NCBI GenBank assembly: GCA_032433765.1
Contig: JAVIAB010000073.1
Coordinates: forward strand, 63,754,199-63,818,198
Source: Megaustenia siamemsis
Lineage: Eukaryota > Mollusca > Gastropoda > Stylommatophora > Ariophantidae
DNA: 64,000 nucleotides
Reading direction: 5' to 3'
A program made the translations under genes and the position numbers. Of the stretch, positions 54,319 through 64,000 are shown piece by piece (positions within the stretch are counted from its first letter, which is position 1; each line of letters opens with the position of its first letter). The notes under the pieces were generated by a model. It did no database searches and was not told the DNA's origin. It saw nothing but the letters and a program-made list of their open reading frames with translations.

Positions 54319-55446
54319 CGATGACTTGATCCATCCTTGATAGTTGGAGGTATCCCATCCCTCTCGTTATACTTTGGGTGTTCTTGTTTCCATTTTTCAC
54401 GGTATTGGCCTTTGGTGATGGATTTGGCTTCATCGTAGCTGGTCAGATGGTTCTCTTGTGGTAATCTCCCTCCCTTCTTAGCTAGTTTGTCTGCGCGTTG
54501 GTTTCTGTGTATATTACAGTGTGATGGTATCCACTGGATGACCACTCTCTGGAAGTTATTGCATATTTAGTCTAGGGTTGTTCTCAAGTCATCTAGCTCA
54601 CCGTTCCTGGGAGTTTTTAGAGCTGTTAGGACTGACAGTGCATCAGTCAGTATTACCAATTTCTTGTGCACATTATTTTTGTGTTGGATAGCCAGTTTTG
54701 CAGCATCCTTGAGGGCTTCAGTTTTTGCTTTATAGTTGTTTTAGAATTTCCCAGTAGTTATTGACTTTGTGATCTCTTCCTGGTTATTCAGCCTCAAGAA
54801 CACATCCCCTCCTCCATTTCTGGTAGCTTTTGTAGCAGAGCCATCCTTTATGTGAGACCAGGAGTCCTGTGGGTAGTTGTTGTTTATGTGTTTTTCTGCT
54901 ATGTGCTTTCTCTCTGTCTGTTCTGGTGCCTTTTTTCTTGATTTTTATTATGTCTTCCCTAAGTTCTGGTAGTCTTCCCTAAGTTCTGGTATTTTATGTT
55001 TCCAATGAGGAGTCATATCAGATGGGTTTCGACATTGTTTTTGGGACAGTACTGGATCACTAGTTGTAAGTTCTTTGGAGATTGCAGTGAAGTTGGTCCT
55101 CTTTAGTATTCCTTTTCCAAAACCAGTTATTCTTTTGTGCATGGGGTGGTTAGTGAGCCTTTTATATTTCTCCGCTTGTTGCATTACTTTGGTTTTCTGT
55201 TTGTCTTCTAAAGGCTGTAAACCTGTTACTGTTTCTAGAGTCTTAATAGGTGTAGATTTCATAGCAGCAGTGATGATACAGGGCAGCCTGGTTTTGTGTT
55301 CTGTTAATTTTGCTAAGCTGTGATTTGGAAGCTGTAGCCTAGGCCGTGACTCAATACTCTAGGACTGGTCTTACTCTTCCTATGTATAGTCATTTCAAGA
55401 TATTACTGTCTGCCCCCCAGTTCATTCCTGCTAATTTCTTCATAAT

Positions 55447-55453
55447 ATCTGTT
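55447..55453. repeat. Target-site duplication, left copy (SINE-2)
   Basis: ATCTGTT here and at 55795-55801. It is short (7 bp), but the LINE D frame can be read continuously across it. Confidence 0.6.
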
Positions 55454-55794
55454 CAGGGGACTGGTTGATCTCGAGGCTGGCGTCTTGCCTCGAGACAGAG
55501 AGGTTATAGGTTCAAATCCCAGCTGTACCAGTTGGAATTTTTATTTATGATTTTCGTCGGCTGCAACCACCCCTGATCTCATCAGCGAGGCCCGGCTTAA
55601 AACGCCAATTACTCATGGACGGAAAAAATATGAGTACCTCCAAAGACGGAATTATCTGCCTGTGCGGTGATGGGCCTCTGTGCACACGGCTGCCAGGGAA
55701 AAACAGATTAACATGCAAAATTCAGTTCCTAGTCTCTAGGGATTTTATCAGAGGTAAAGTCTGGCGAACGCAAAAAAAACAAAACAAAAAAACA
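55454..55794 (+). mobile_element. tRNA-derived SINE (SINE-2) in LINE D
   Basis: The head starts 'aggggactggttgatctcga', an A-box-like region; the B box is AGGTTCAAATCC about 55 bases in. A body of about 240 bp follows, including 'gaggcccggcttaaaacgcc', then an A-rich tail (caaaaaaaacaaaacaaaa). It differs from SINE-1 and SINE-3 and is the longest of the three. Confidence 0.85.
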
Positions 55795-58700
55795 ATCTGT
55801 TTGTTTCCTTGCTCTTTTGTTTGCTTTGTCTATCTGTTTTATCCATGTCATTCTGTGGTCCATGGTGACTCCAAGATATGTTGGGTTTTGGTCAATAGTA
55901 AGTGTGTGGTCTTTTATCTCCAATTTTGCAGAGAGTGTGTTTCTTGATAGGCTGAAAATAGTGTATGTAGTATTTTTTCCCGTTAATCTGTAGTAGCCAG
56001 GTGTTTGTCCATTTTTCAAGTTTTCCTAGGGCATCATGCATTCTGGAGCTAGCCACTGACATAGATTCTTCACATCGACAGGTACCCATATCGATAGGTC
56101 GTCTGCATATATTGCTGAGTGTATTCTGGGTGGAATATCCATTATGATGTCATTTATGAAGATTTAAAAAAGCGTTGGGGATAGTACTCCACCTTGTGGG
56201 ACACCTGTTCGATTCTGGCTTTCTTACTTAGTTGTCCTTGTACTTGTATTTTGGTCATTCTGTCTTGTAGATATTGAGATATCCAATATAATAAATGGCA
56301 TCAGATGCCAAGTCTGAGAAACTTTTTCTTTAATCCTTCTCTCCATACCCTATAAAAAGCCTTATCCATATCAACCTTATCTGTCAGTGAGTGTTTCTTT
56401 TCTTGAGGGCATCCTTAATTTCCTGTGCGATTTAGGTAATCAGGGCTTCAGTTGATCTATGCTGACGAAAACCACTTTGTTGTGGTATGATTTGTAGTTT
56501 TGTCTCCAGATGCCACATGAGTCTTCTGTTGACCAGCCTCTCCATGAGTTTGCTCAGACAGCTCAATAGGCTTATTGGTCTGTAGCTACTTGGGTCCAGT
56601 GGGTCTTTTCCATGCTTGAGGATGGGCACCATAATGTCTTCTTTCCAGATTGCATTTGTCCTCTCTTCCAGCTGGCATTTATAATCCCTTGGCTTTCTGT
56701 CCAAGTTTTATGAGCATTTCGTTGTTGATTCCATCTTTTCCATGGGAACTCTTGAGTTTCAATCCTTTGAGTGCAATATCTAGCTCTGTTGGTGTAAAGA
56801 TTGTCGTTTGGTGTTCTTCTGGTGCTAAAGGTATGTGTTTTGCATCTCGGTTTTCCTTTCTTGCAGCTTTCTGTTGGTCTTTTGGAATGTTTACCTACTT
56901 ATGTTTTTGTAAGTTTCTATCAGTAATTTGCTGCCCTTTTGCCTGTGTGGATGTTCTCATTGTGTGCTTTTGTTATTGCATAGGTCAGCTGTTGTTTTCA
57001 TCTCTCAGAGCTTTCACAAGTTTGTGTCCATTTTTATCTAGATTGAGGCTCTCTGTTTTGTCTTTCCAACTCTGTCTTGCTGATATCTTGACCTCTCTTC
57101 TGTATTTGGCAGTGACTGCTTTATAGACTATGTTGTTCTTGGTGTTTTGTGATGTTTCAGCTAGTTCTCTGGCAGAGTTCAGTTCCTCCTCTCTTTGTAT
57201 TTCCTTGCTCCAGTATGGCTTGTAGTTTGTTCTTACTCCTCTAGGAATTGATTCTTTAGCAGCTCTCACGATTGCCTTTGTTAACTCCTCTATCATATTA
57301 TTGACTTTGTTTTCATGGGTGTTGATAGGCGCATTGTAGGCATCTGTGAGCTTGACAAACTTTTCCCACTCTGCTTATTTGTAGTTCCAGCGGGGAAGTG
57401 GTATTTGCATCTCCTGTTTGTGAGCAAGATCCACTGAAAGTTTGACTGGTCTGTGGTCACTGTTGCCAAGTTCGTTCAGTACTATTATTTTGTTGGATAT
57501 GTCTCCTGTTGCGAATGCTAGGTCAGGAGTTGATGTTGTTTTCCATCTTCTTGAGTAGAAGGTTGGGGGGTCCTCTCTAGAGTTTATAAGGATTGGGTTG
57601 TTGTTTATTTCCCATTCTTCCACTTCTTCACCTCGAGTGTTGGATTCCTTTTATCCCCATCTTTCAGAGCGGCTGTTAAAGTCTCCAACTACCAGATACT
57701 GTGGTGGTGTAATTTCCATTGACACCAGGTTGAGCAATTTGTCATTAGGACAGTATTTGTTAAATATCCTTATGCTATTGGAGTTGATGTATAGGTCTGT
57801 GCTAATAATCTCTGCCTCTCCGTTTGTGACTACTTCTATCTGTTTTGCTGGGATGGTATTTCTTATAAGTATCAGGATTCCACCATTGTGGCCTTCCCTG
57901 TCTTGTCTAAATGCTTGGTAGCCTCTGATCATAAAACTATGCTGAGGATTAAGGTGAGCTTCTTGGATGCAGACAATGTCTATCTTCTCCTCTGCTAGTT
58001 TGACTGCTAGGGCTTGTTTTTTGTGGTGCATTATTTTCTGGTGTGTCTTATAACTGTTTTGACCAGTAGTAGTTTCCCTCTGGTCCCATTTCCTGGCTCT
58101 CCAAAATGAGTCAGGGTGACATCCAGTACCTTGGGGTGGATCCCTTCAAGGCATGGGGCCTGGCACTCCACCTGCCTGGGGGGGACTCCACAGACAGAGC
58201 ACCATAACTAAAGTCTGTTAGATCCACTCTGACTGTGTACATGTTAGAACATTGCACTATGTTCTGCACCAATGGCCCAGTGCATCCGATTTCTACCAGC
58301 ATTTTATTCGAGTTTGCTTTCCTTAGCCTTTGATTGTCCCCAATCTTCCTGCAAGGCAGCAGATTGTCTTTTCTGTAGGGGGATTATGCCCTTAGATGGT
58401 CGGCCTTCCTGGGTTTACAAGCACCATCTGCCCGAGCTTTGTGTAAAGTTTTCTCTCTCATAGGGGGTTCTGGTCCTCGGAGCTTTGGAGCACCACCTGC
58501 CAGTTTGATAGAGGACAGATAAAGGAGAAAGACAGAAGCATTTAACGCATGAAGTGGGGATGGATTAGTTCAGACCAGAGTGTGTACCACTCATTGGTGG
58601 GTTCTATGTCTTCACATAAAGGGTTCCATCTACTCCTGACTCCTTTGTCTGGTCCCTCACCAAGGACCTGTCCAGCTTGGATGACTCTGCCAGGAGCTAA

Positions 58701-58949
58701 GCTCCCGCTGGCATAGCTCCTTGGATCCCGGAGGCACACAAGCCCTCCAATCACAACAAGGTGAGCCTAATGTGGAGGGATTTTCATGTAAAAACACTAC
58801 TAAGCAAATCGACCAAAGTACCATTAACAATTGATTGTGTGATGAATGAGCACAACTCAAGATTGTTATAAAATAATCGGAGTCACCTTCTTTATTACAA
58901 CAAAATCAAAGTCCTGAAAGTCACTTGTTGAATCTATGATGGAGTACAA

Positions 58950-60337
58950 GTTATAACAAAACTACTCAATGACATATATAACACTGGACACATACCTGAA
59001 GATCTACTAAAATCTATATTTGTAGCCATACCAAAGAAGTCAGGCGCCACTGATTGTGAAGACCATTAGTCTCATGAGCCATATGACTAAAATATTACTA
59101 AGAATCATCATGAGACATGTAAGGAACAAAATAAAACCAGAAATAAGTGAGGAACAATGTGGAATTTGGAAGGAAAGGGAACAATAATACATCTTAAGAA
59201 CATTGATAGAAAGATCTATAGAGGTAAAGAAAGATCTATATATGTGCTTTATAGACTACACGAAAGCATTTGACAAAGTAAAGCACGCGGAAATAATAAA
59301 TATGCTGGAGAAATTAAACATTGATGACAAGGATCTGAGAATCATAAAAAACATGTACTGGCAGCAAACAGCAGCTATATGAATTAACAACCAAACAGGA
59401 CAATATCAATTTATAAAACAAGGAGTCAGACAAGGCTTTGTACTGTCGCCGGATTTGTTTTCACTGTACAGCGAACATATTATGAGATCAATAGTAGACA
59501 AAAAAGGAATTGAAGTCAACGGTCACAACATAAATAATTTACGATATGCGGATGACACAGTCTTAATAGCAGAGACAGAGAATGAGATACAAGAAATGAT
59601 AGATATAATAGTAAAAGAAAGCAACAAGAAAGGTCTCAGTGTGAATAGTAAGAAAACAGAAGTAATGGTTATATCGAAGAAACAATCATCACCATCATGC
59701 AGCATACAAATAAACAAGACAAATCTGAAACAAGTGCAACGTTTGAAATACTTGGGCACAGTGATAACATCAGATGGAAGATGCAACACAGAAATAAAAA
59801 GCAGAATAGCTCAGGCCAAAATAGCATTTCAGAAAATGAAAAATATCTTATGCAACAAATCTATGTCAAAAGAAATGAGAAAGAGAGTTCATCGATGCTA
59901 TATAGAACCAATTCTGACCTATGGAAGTGAATCATGGACAATAGACAAACAAATGAAAAGACGATTAGAGGCCACAGAGATGGGATTTCTCAGAAGAATG
60001 AATGTTGAAAGTTCCCTGGACAGCTAAAAAGACCAATGAGAACGTTCTCAAAGAGGCCAACACAAAAAGGGAGCTCTTAAAAAAACATCTGAAAGAAACA
60101 ATCAACATTTTTTGGGCACATCATGAGAAGAGGAAAGTTGGAATACTTGGTTACAACTGGCAAAATAAAAGGAAAGAGAGATCACGGACGACAAAGAGAG
60201 AAAATACTGGATAGCTTAGTGTCATGGCATGGAAAACAGTCAACAACAGAACTCATACAATGCACTGTGGATAGAAGATTGTGGAAGGACATGATCGCCA
60301 ACTCCAACCAGTATGGCACATGATGATGATGATACTA
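58950..60337 (+). mobile_element. LINE family E, RT and C-terminus, + strand
   Basis: Starts at about 58950 ('ITKLLNDIYNTGHI'-like: TKLLNDIYNTGHIPEDLLKS), with IFVAIPKKSGATDC, a one-base deletion around 59160, the motif A region at about 59250 (FIDYTKAFDKV), and the frame 59455-60027 with LRYADDTVLIAETENEIQEM (catalytic YADD). The C-terminus is CYIEPILTYGSESWTIDKQ. It ends with 'cagtatggcacatgatgatg' at 60310-60337. RT catalytic residues are present but the frame is broken in several places. Confidence 0.88.
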
Positions 60338-62080
60338 TTTCTGGTAGGGCTTACTATATGCAAGTCATAATAGACAACACAGTTACTCTGATTAATGCTT
60401 TGTATCTACCTGTTTTCTTTCTCCTTCTAGTGACAGCTCTTCTCTTACTGGGATATTGAGACTAGTCAATAGTGCTAAATTCAGAAATCTGTATTACAAT
60501 TCAATAAATGTTCTGCCCTGACGATTTTTGTAGCCTATACTCTTCTGTTTCTCAACTATAAAGTTCTTGTCAAAGCTGACATCTCCAAACTGGTTCTGTG
60601 ACTACTAAAAATATCAGATCCAACCATAGTATATATTATGAGTCTTGGTACTTATCTTAAGTCCTGTTTGATTCACAAGACTAGGTGGAATCAGCTGTAC
60701 TTCTAATAGTATCACTTCTATTCTAAGTCTCTACATGTTTAACTTGCACTGGTCAGCTCTGCTTCTGTCTCAAAGCGCCCTTCTCTACATCTCTGAACCA
60801 GAAAATTGAAACCTGAGCTCCTATTTTTGGGGCAACTGGTTCAAGTATATACTCCTCATTTACATAAATCTTCCAGGATGCGCAGACTATGAGCAAATCT
60901 AACCAATGGTGTATCACTAGATTGACCTCTTGGTTACCCTTTTCCCTAAATTGTGGTAAAATAAGATGCTTTTCTGGCTTTCCCAAAATTCTGGACAAAT
61001 AGCCTATGCTCACATCAGGCATTTACATGTGTGAGTACTGCGTGATCGCTCAATAATATTGCATTATATACTTAACTAAGAGTTCAAACCTTTATTTGTT
61101 GTTTGTCAAGTCAAGGTCAAGGTCTTTGGAAAAAATTCTCCAGAATTATTTTTCAGTCGCCAACTTGCACATGACCTGGGTCATTGCTTCTGTCTTCCCA
61201 CTCCAGTCATCTCCCATCCTTCAACATTTCTTAAGCCAAATCTACTATGTACTACTGCTATCATTGATTCCCTTATAGGTAACATACTTTCTAACATTAT
61301 AAGTGAGCATTAAAATCTGGTATTATAATTTTTTAAATGCTGTTTCTCTTATTGGTTGGCAAGAACTGAGTTTATAAACACTGTAGACGTATAGCATTTT
61401 TATTCCATCCAACCTTGAATAAAAACTCTGACTTAAACTGACTGCAATGGGTTTGTAGCCTTAATTCTCCATCCCTGTCCTCTCCCTGACAGACCTCAGA
61501 AATGGGATTTATGCCATAATGATAGGTGCTCCTGTATATCATTTCTTGTAAGTATCAGTATTTCTTAGCATCTTTTATCGAGGGATATTATTTTGTTTTT
61601 TGAGAAGGATTATTTCTTGTATGAGGACCAGGTCCATTATCATTACAGAAATTATTCTTTCAAATTCAGTCATTTTGGTTTGCAGTTATGAGATGTTGAT
61701 TTGTAGAAAATAAAATTATACTCTAACTAAATTATCACAGGGAAGGAGTTGGAAAAGATATGTTGCTCTCCAGAATGATACTACTGCATAGAAGAGACTG
61801 GGAGATTACCACAAACACATCTCCATTAGACATTTAGTGCTCCAATGCTGCAGATCTCAAACACAGTCTAAGCTTCTCTCTATGACCACATTATGGGCAT
61901 CAGTCCTCTCCTGATTCCTCCACCAAGTTTTTTTTTTTTTAACCTGTAGATTGCCATGATATCTCCACACTAATTGTGAGTAGTATTACTTATTTTGATG
62001 AAGTGAATATCAAAAGATTCAGCAACATTTTGTGACAACTGGATAGAGATGAGAGTAGGTGATATAATGTAGGTCCTGGG
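60338..62080. other. Unassigned
   Basis: About 1.7 kb with no recognised gene, repeat or splice-flanked conserved exon. Short ORFs have no motif. Confidence 0.4.
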
Positions 62081-62182
62081 GTTTTGCATATTGACTTATT
62101 TCACTTCATAGACCAGCAAAATGCAAACAAACAAGCTCAAGGTGCTTTGTGCACCAGATTAAAAAAAAAGAGCTTTTCAAAA

Positions 62183-62213
62183 GGGGGGGGGGAGGGGGGG
62201 GAGGGGGGGGGGG
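62183..62213 (+). repeat. G-tract, four runs of at least seven G
   Basis: Runs of G (10, 8, 8 to 11) separated by single A, in an otherwise A+T-rich intron. Such a tract could form a G-quadruplex on the + strand. It could also be an unstable simple repeat only. Confidence 0.85.
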
Positions 62214-62394
62214 AAATGTCTTTCATGTCTTCAATTTTTTTGTTGAATGTTATAATTGTAATAGTAATATCATAGTTTAATAGTACAATATGTCAAATGT
62301 TATTCATAAAAGTCACAGCCTTGGCTCATCTTTTCTCATTAAAGTATTTACTAAGTAACATTGTAATTCTCTGCTATACTCATGTCTATGTGGT

Positions 62395-62690
62395 ATGGTT
62401 AGTCGAAGGCCCTGGTATCACTGCAAATGAATTAAATCCATAATTGCTCAACCGCCCTTGTCAGTGAAATCATCCAAATTAAAACTCATCTCATCGAAAG
62501 ATCAAAACAAAGAATGGCAGTTGCAATCCCCATCATAGCAGCTATCATCATTCATCGTAAGCAATCAGAACATCAAAACACTATTCGGATGAAATACACA
62601 GCTCAGGGTGTGCACAGAGCACTAAACTCAGCAGCAGGCCGGACTAGGAATATGAGGAAACTGCAATAAGGAACACTTTTCAGACTGAGC
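62395..62690. repeat. Unclassified dispersed repeat (copy 3 of 3)
   Basis: Closely parallels 27655-28020: 'attaaatccataattgctca', then 'catcattcatcgtaa' and 'ggaatatgaggaaactgcaa', in the same order. It lacks about 60 bp present in copy 1 near 27790-27850. Confidence 0.78.
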
Positions 62691-62755
62691 CTGAATGTCT
62701 ATGTGTGCTCAAGCATATGCATGTGCTTTTTTTCCCTAATAATATTGAGGGGTGT

Positions 62756-62768
62756 ACTTGTTTTGTAA
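62756..62768. repeat. Target-site duplication, left copy (SINE-3)
   Basis: ACTTGTTTTGTAA here and ACTTGTTTTATAA at 63017-63029 (13 bp, one mismatch). Confidence 0.85.
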
Positions 62769-63016
62769 GGGGTAGCCACGAGAGCTCAGTGGTTAGTGAA
62801 CTGGACTACAAAGGACAAGGGGTAGGGTTCGATCCAGGTTCACCCAGCCTTTAATCTTTTCCAGATTTTTTTCTGGAAAAGTGAAGCCGCACGGGCGTAA
62901 TACCGACCACATTACCTCAAAAATCATGTGCCGAAGGTCTGTAAAATTTATGGTCACTAACACCATATTCCCTATACGCCACTTGGTGTGACGGGGGTAC
63001 TTTACTTTTTTTTTTT
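62769..63016 (+). mobile_element. tRNA-derived SINE (SINE-3)
   Basis: 248 bp: the tRNA-like head has A box GAGCTCAGTGGTTAG and B box GGGTTCGATCC with normal spacing. The body includes 'gccgcacgggcgtaatacc' and ends in a T-rich tail. The 3' 130 bp recur at 27211-27338. The flanking duplication supports insertion as a unit. Confidence 0.92.
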
Positions 63017-63029
63017 ACTTGTTTTATAA

Positions 63030-63495
63030 AGAAAAAAAGATGTTCCATCATAAAATATAATCCATCCTCAGGGAACAGTTTCTCCTTTATGGGCTCCTTT
63101 TTGGCCCCCTAGATCCTAACTGCCCTTTTGACTATTTATCTTATGACCAACCATAGGTGCTGGTCACACTTCCCCTTCTGGTCATTCAGATCACACAAGC
63201 CTATTGCCATTTTCATATAAGAACTTGCCTTTCATGTTTGTGTTGTATTCAAATATTTGTTGTTTTTTGTACCAGATGAAGGCTTTTGGAAACATTGTAG
63301 TTTGTCTTGTCTCTCTTTAGGTTCAGCTGCTTAATACCATTTTACGCTTATTTTACATAAAATAGAATGCCATAGAGGCGTAAAGTATAAACTTTGCTTT
63401 GAGTCTGTTTCATGAATGCAACAAACCAGACTGCATACAGGAAGTCCTCAGCTGCCTTCTCTTGGATGATATGGCCACTTGACAGTTGTTTGGTG
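63030..63495. other. Unassigned
   Basis: No recognised feature. Confidence 0.35.
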
Positions 63496-63499
63496 GGAA

Positions 63500-63955
63500 G
63501 TAAAGACAAATAAAAACATATAACCATTTACAAACCAATTATACCTGCTTCATAGACTGAACCAAAGCTTTTGATAGAATACACTATGAACAACTTATAG
63601 AATGCCTAAAAGATATACATTTAGATCACACGGACATACGACTAAAATGTAATTTATATTGGGAGAAAACAGCAATAATAAAATATAAGAAAACTCTACA
63701 CCCATTGATCTAAAAAGAGGAATAAGACGGTGATACCTCCTATCACCCAGCTTGTTCAATCTATACACTGAGCAAATCGTTAAAAACATCACAGAAATGC
63801 CAGGCCTAAACAATAATGGAAAGATAATCATTAACCTTAAGATATGCTGATGATACTGTATTACTAGCAGAAAATCCTAAAGATCTACAATTAATTAATG
63901 AAATAAATATGACAAGCAAAAAATATGAATGTTTAATAACTGTTTAAATAAATAA
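63500..63955 (+). mobile_element. LINE family F RT fragment with catalytic motif
   Basis: + strand translation with frameshifts gives FIDxTKAFDRIHYEQL-like motif A (63553-63600), YLLSPSLFNLYTEQIVKN (motif B, about 63740) and RYADDTVLLAENPKDLQL (catalytic YADD, about 63840-63895). Matches 38680-38985. Possibly continues past the window end. Confidence 0.8.
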
Positions 63956-64000
63956 ACAAATATTAAACTTAAAATAAAAAAAAATTAAATAAATAAATGT

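Larger units (their letters stand above)
54320..58860 (-). mobile_element. LINE family D, second copy, minus strand, decayed
   Basis: Reading leftward: a 5' region at about 58040-58860 with a short ORF1-like stretch; endonuclease 57651-58031 (KIDIVCIQEAHLNPQHSFMI, YLVVGDFNSRSERWG) and 57375-57623 (STPDLAFATGD, SDHRPVKL); linker 56985-57296; RT entry at 56432-56704 (IMVPILKHGKDPLDPSSYRP, PQQSGFRQHRST); a degraded RT core with 'TYLGVTMDHRMTWIKQ' in 55729-56019; the thumb 54948-55262; and RNase H 54291-54545 (VIQWIPSHCNIHRNQRADKL). A SINE at 55454-55794 and many frameshifts interrupt it. It is diverged from the + copy at 47130-51175. Confidence 0.85.

Noticed and set aside
62769..62840. Functional tRNA gene
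   Set aside because: A and B boxes are present, but the head does not close as a tRNA and is fused to a SINE body with a target duplication.
40891..64000. The next IFT56 exon (expected to encode the TIPGRQ region)
   Set aside because: Scanning by eye for the conserved peptide with an acceptor site found nothing. It is probably beyond the window.

Overview
The window is an A+T-rich piece of an animal nuclear genome, not a bacterial or organellar one. Its only recognisable host gene is the intraflagellar transport gene IFT56 (TTC26/DYF-13) on the + strand. Four short exons with GT-AG boundaries lie at 5310-5384, 15857-15959, 29319-29428 and 40827-40890. They translate, in order and in phase, to one continuous and strongly conserved stretch of IFT56. 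The window is therefore essentially intron, with introns of about 10.5, 13.4 and 11.4 kb and more than 23 kb of intron or flank after the last exon. A ciliated metazoan with a large, repeat-rich genome is implied. The mix of RTE-like LINEs, tRNA-derived SINEs and Mavericks would fit a mollusc or a chelicerate, but I cannot fix the phylum from sequence alone.

Layout. 1-3100: the gag end of a minus-strand LTR retrotransposon, with a tRNA-Leu-like primer site and a 57-bp tandem repeat. 3130-4890: an RTE-like LINE broken by a tRNA-derived SINE. 5.3 kb: first visible IFT56 exon. 5745-6850: an internally deleted LINE. 7421-15700: an 8,280-bp, nearly perfect palindrome with 5'-AGT...ACT-3' ends and a 6-bp target duplication. 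Each arm carries the same adenain-like cysteine protease gene of Maverick/Polinton elements, plus tandem arrays. This is the most unusual object in the window. 15.86 kb: second exon. 19.2-25.3 kb: a minus-strand Ty3/gypsy pol remnant (RNase H and integrase) split into three pieces by nested LINE blocks. 25.3-28.3 kb: another LINE with a composite insert, then a dispersed unclassified repeat. 29.3 kb: third exon. 29.8-35.05 kb: fragments and a long decayed copy of RNase-H-bearing LINEs. 35.13-38.2 kb: an almost complete RTE-clade LINE with one uninterrupted 961-codon ORF. 38.5-40.3 kb: LINE debris. 40.8 kb: fourth exon. 42-52.5 kb and 53-60.3 kb: tightly packed and nested LINE copies. 60.3-64 kb: mostly unassigned sequence with one SINE, one dispersed repeat, a G-tract and an RT fragment.

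For bookkeeping I name the LINE families by what they look like. A: RTE-like with the 961-aa ORF, short GAA-rich 3' end. B: RTE-like with (TAGA)n tail. C: RT plus RNase H, tail near an ATGATG stretch. D: I/Nimb-like with endonuclease, RT and RNase H. E: RTE-like with endonuclease and (ATG)n tail. F: RT fragments only. Clade names are from motif recognition, not from a search. The genes do not form a pathway: IFT56 works in the cilium, and everything else is mobile DNA in its introns, mostly decayed. The exceptions are the family A copy at 35.1-38.0 kb, which may be young, and the palindromic Maverick derivative, whose arms are still very similar.
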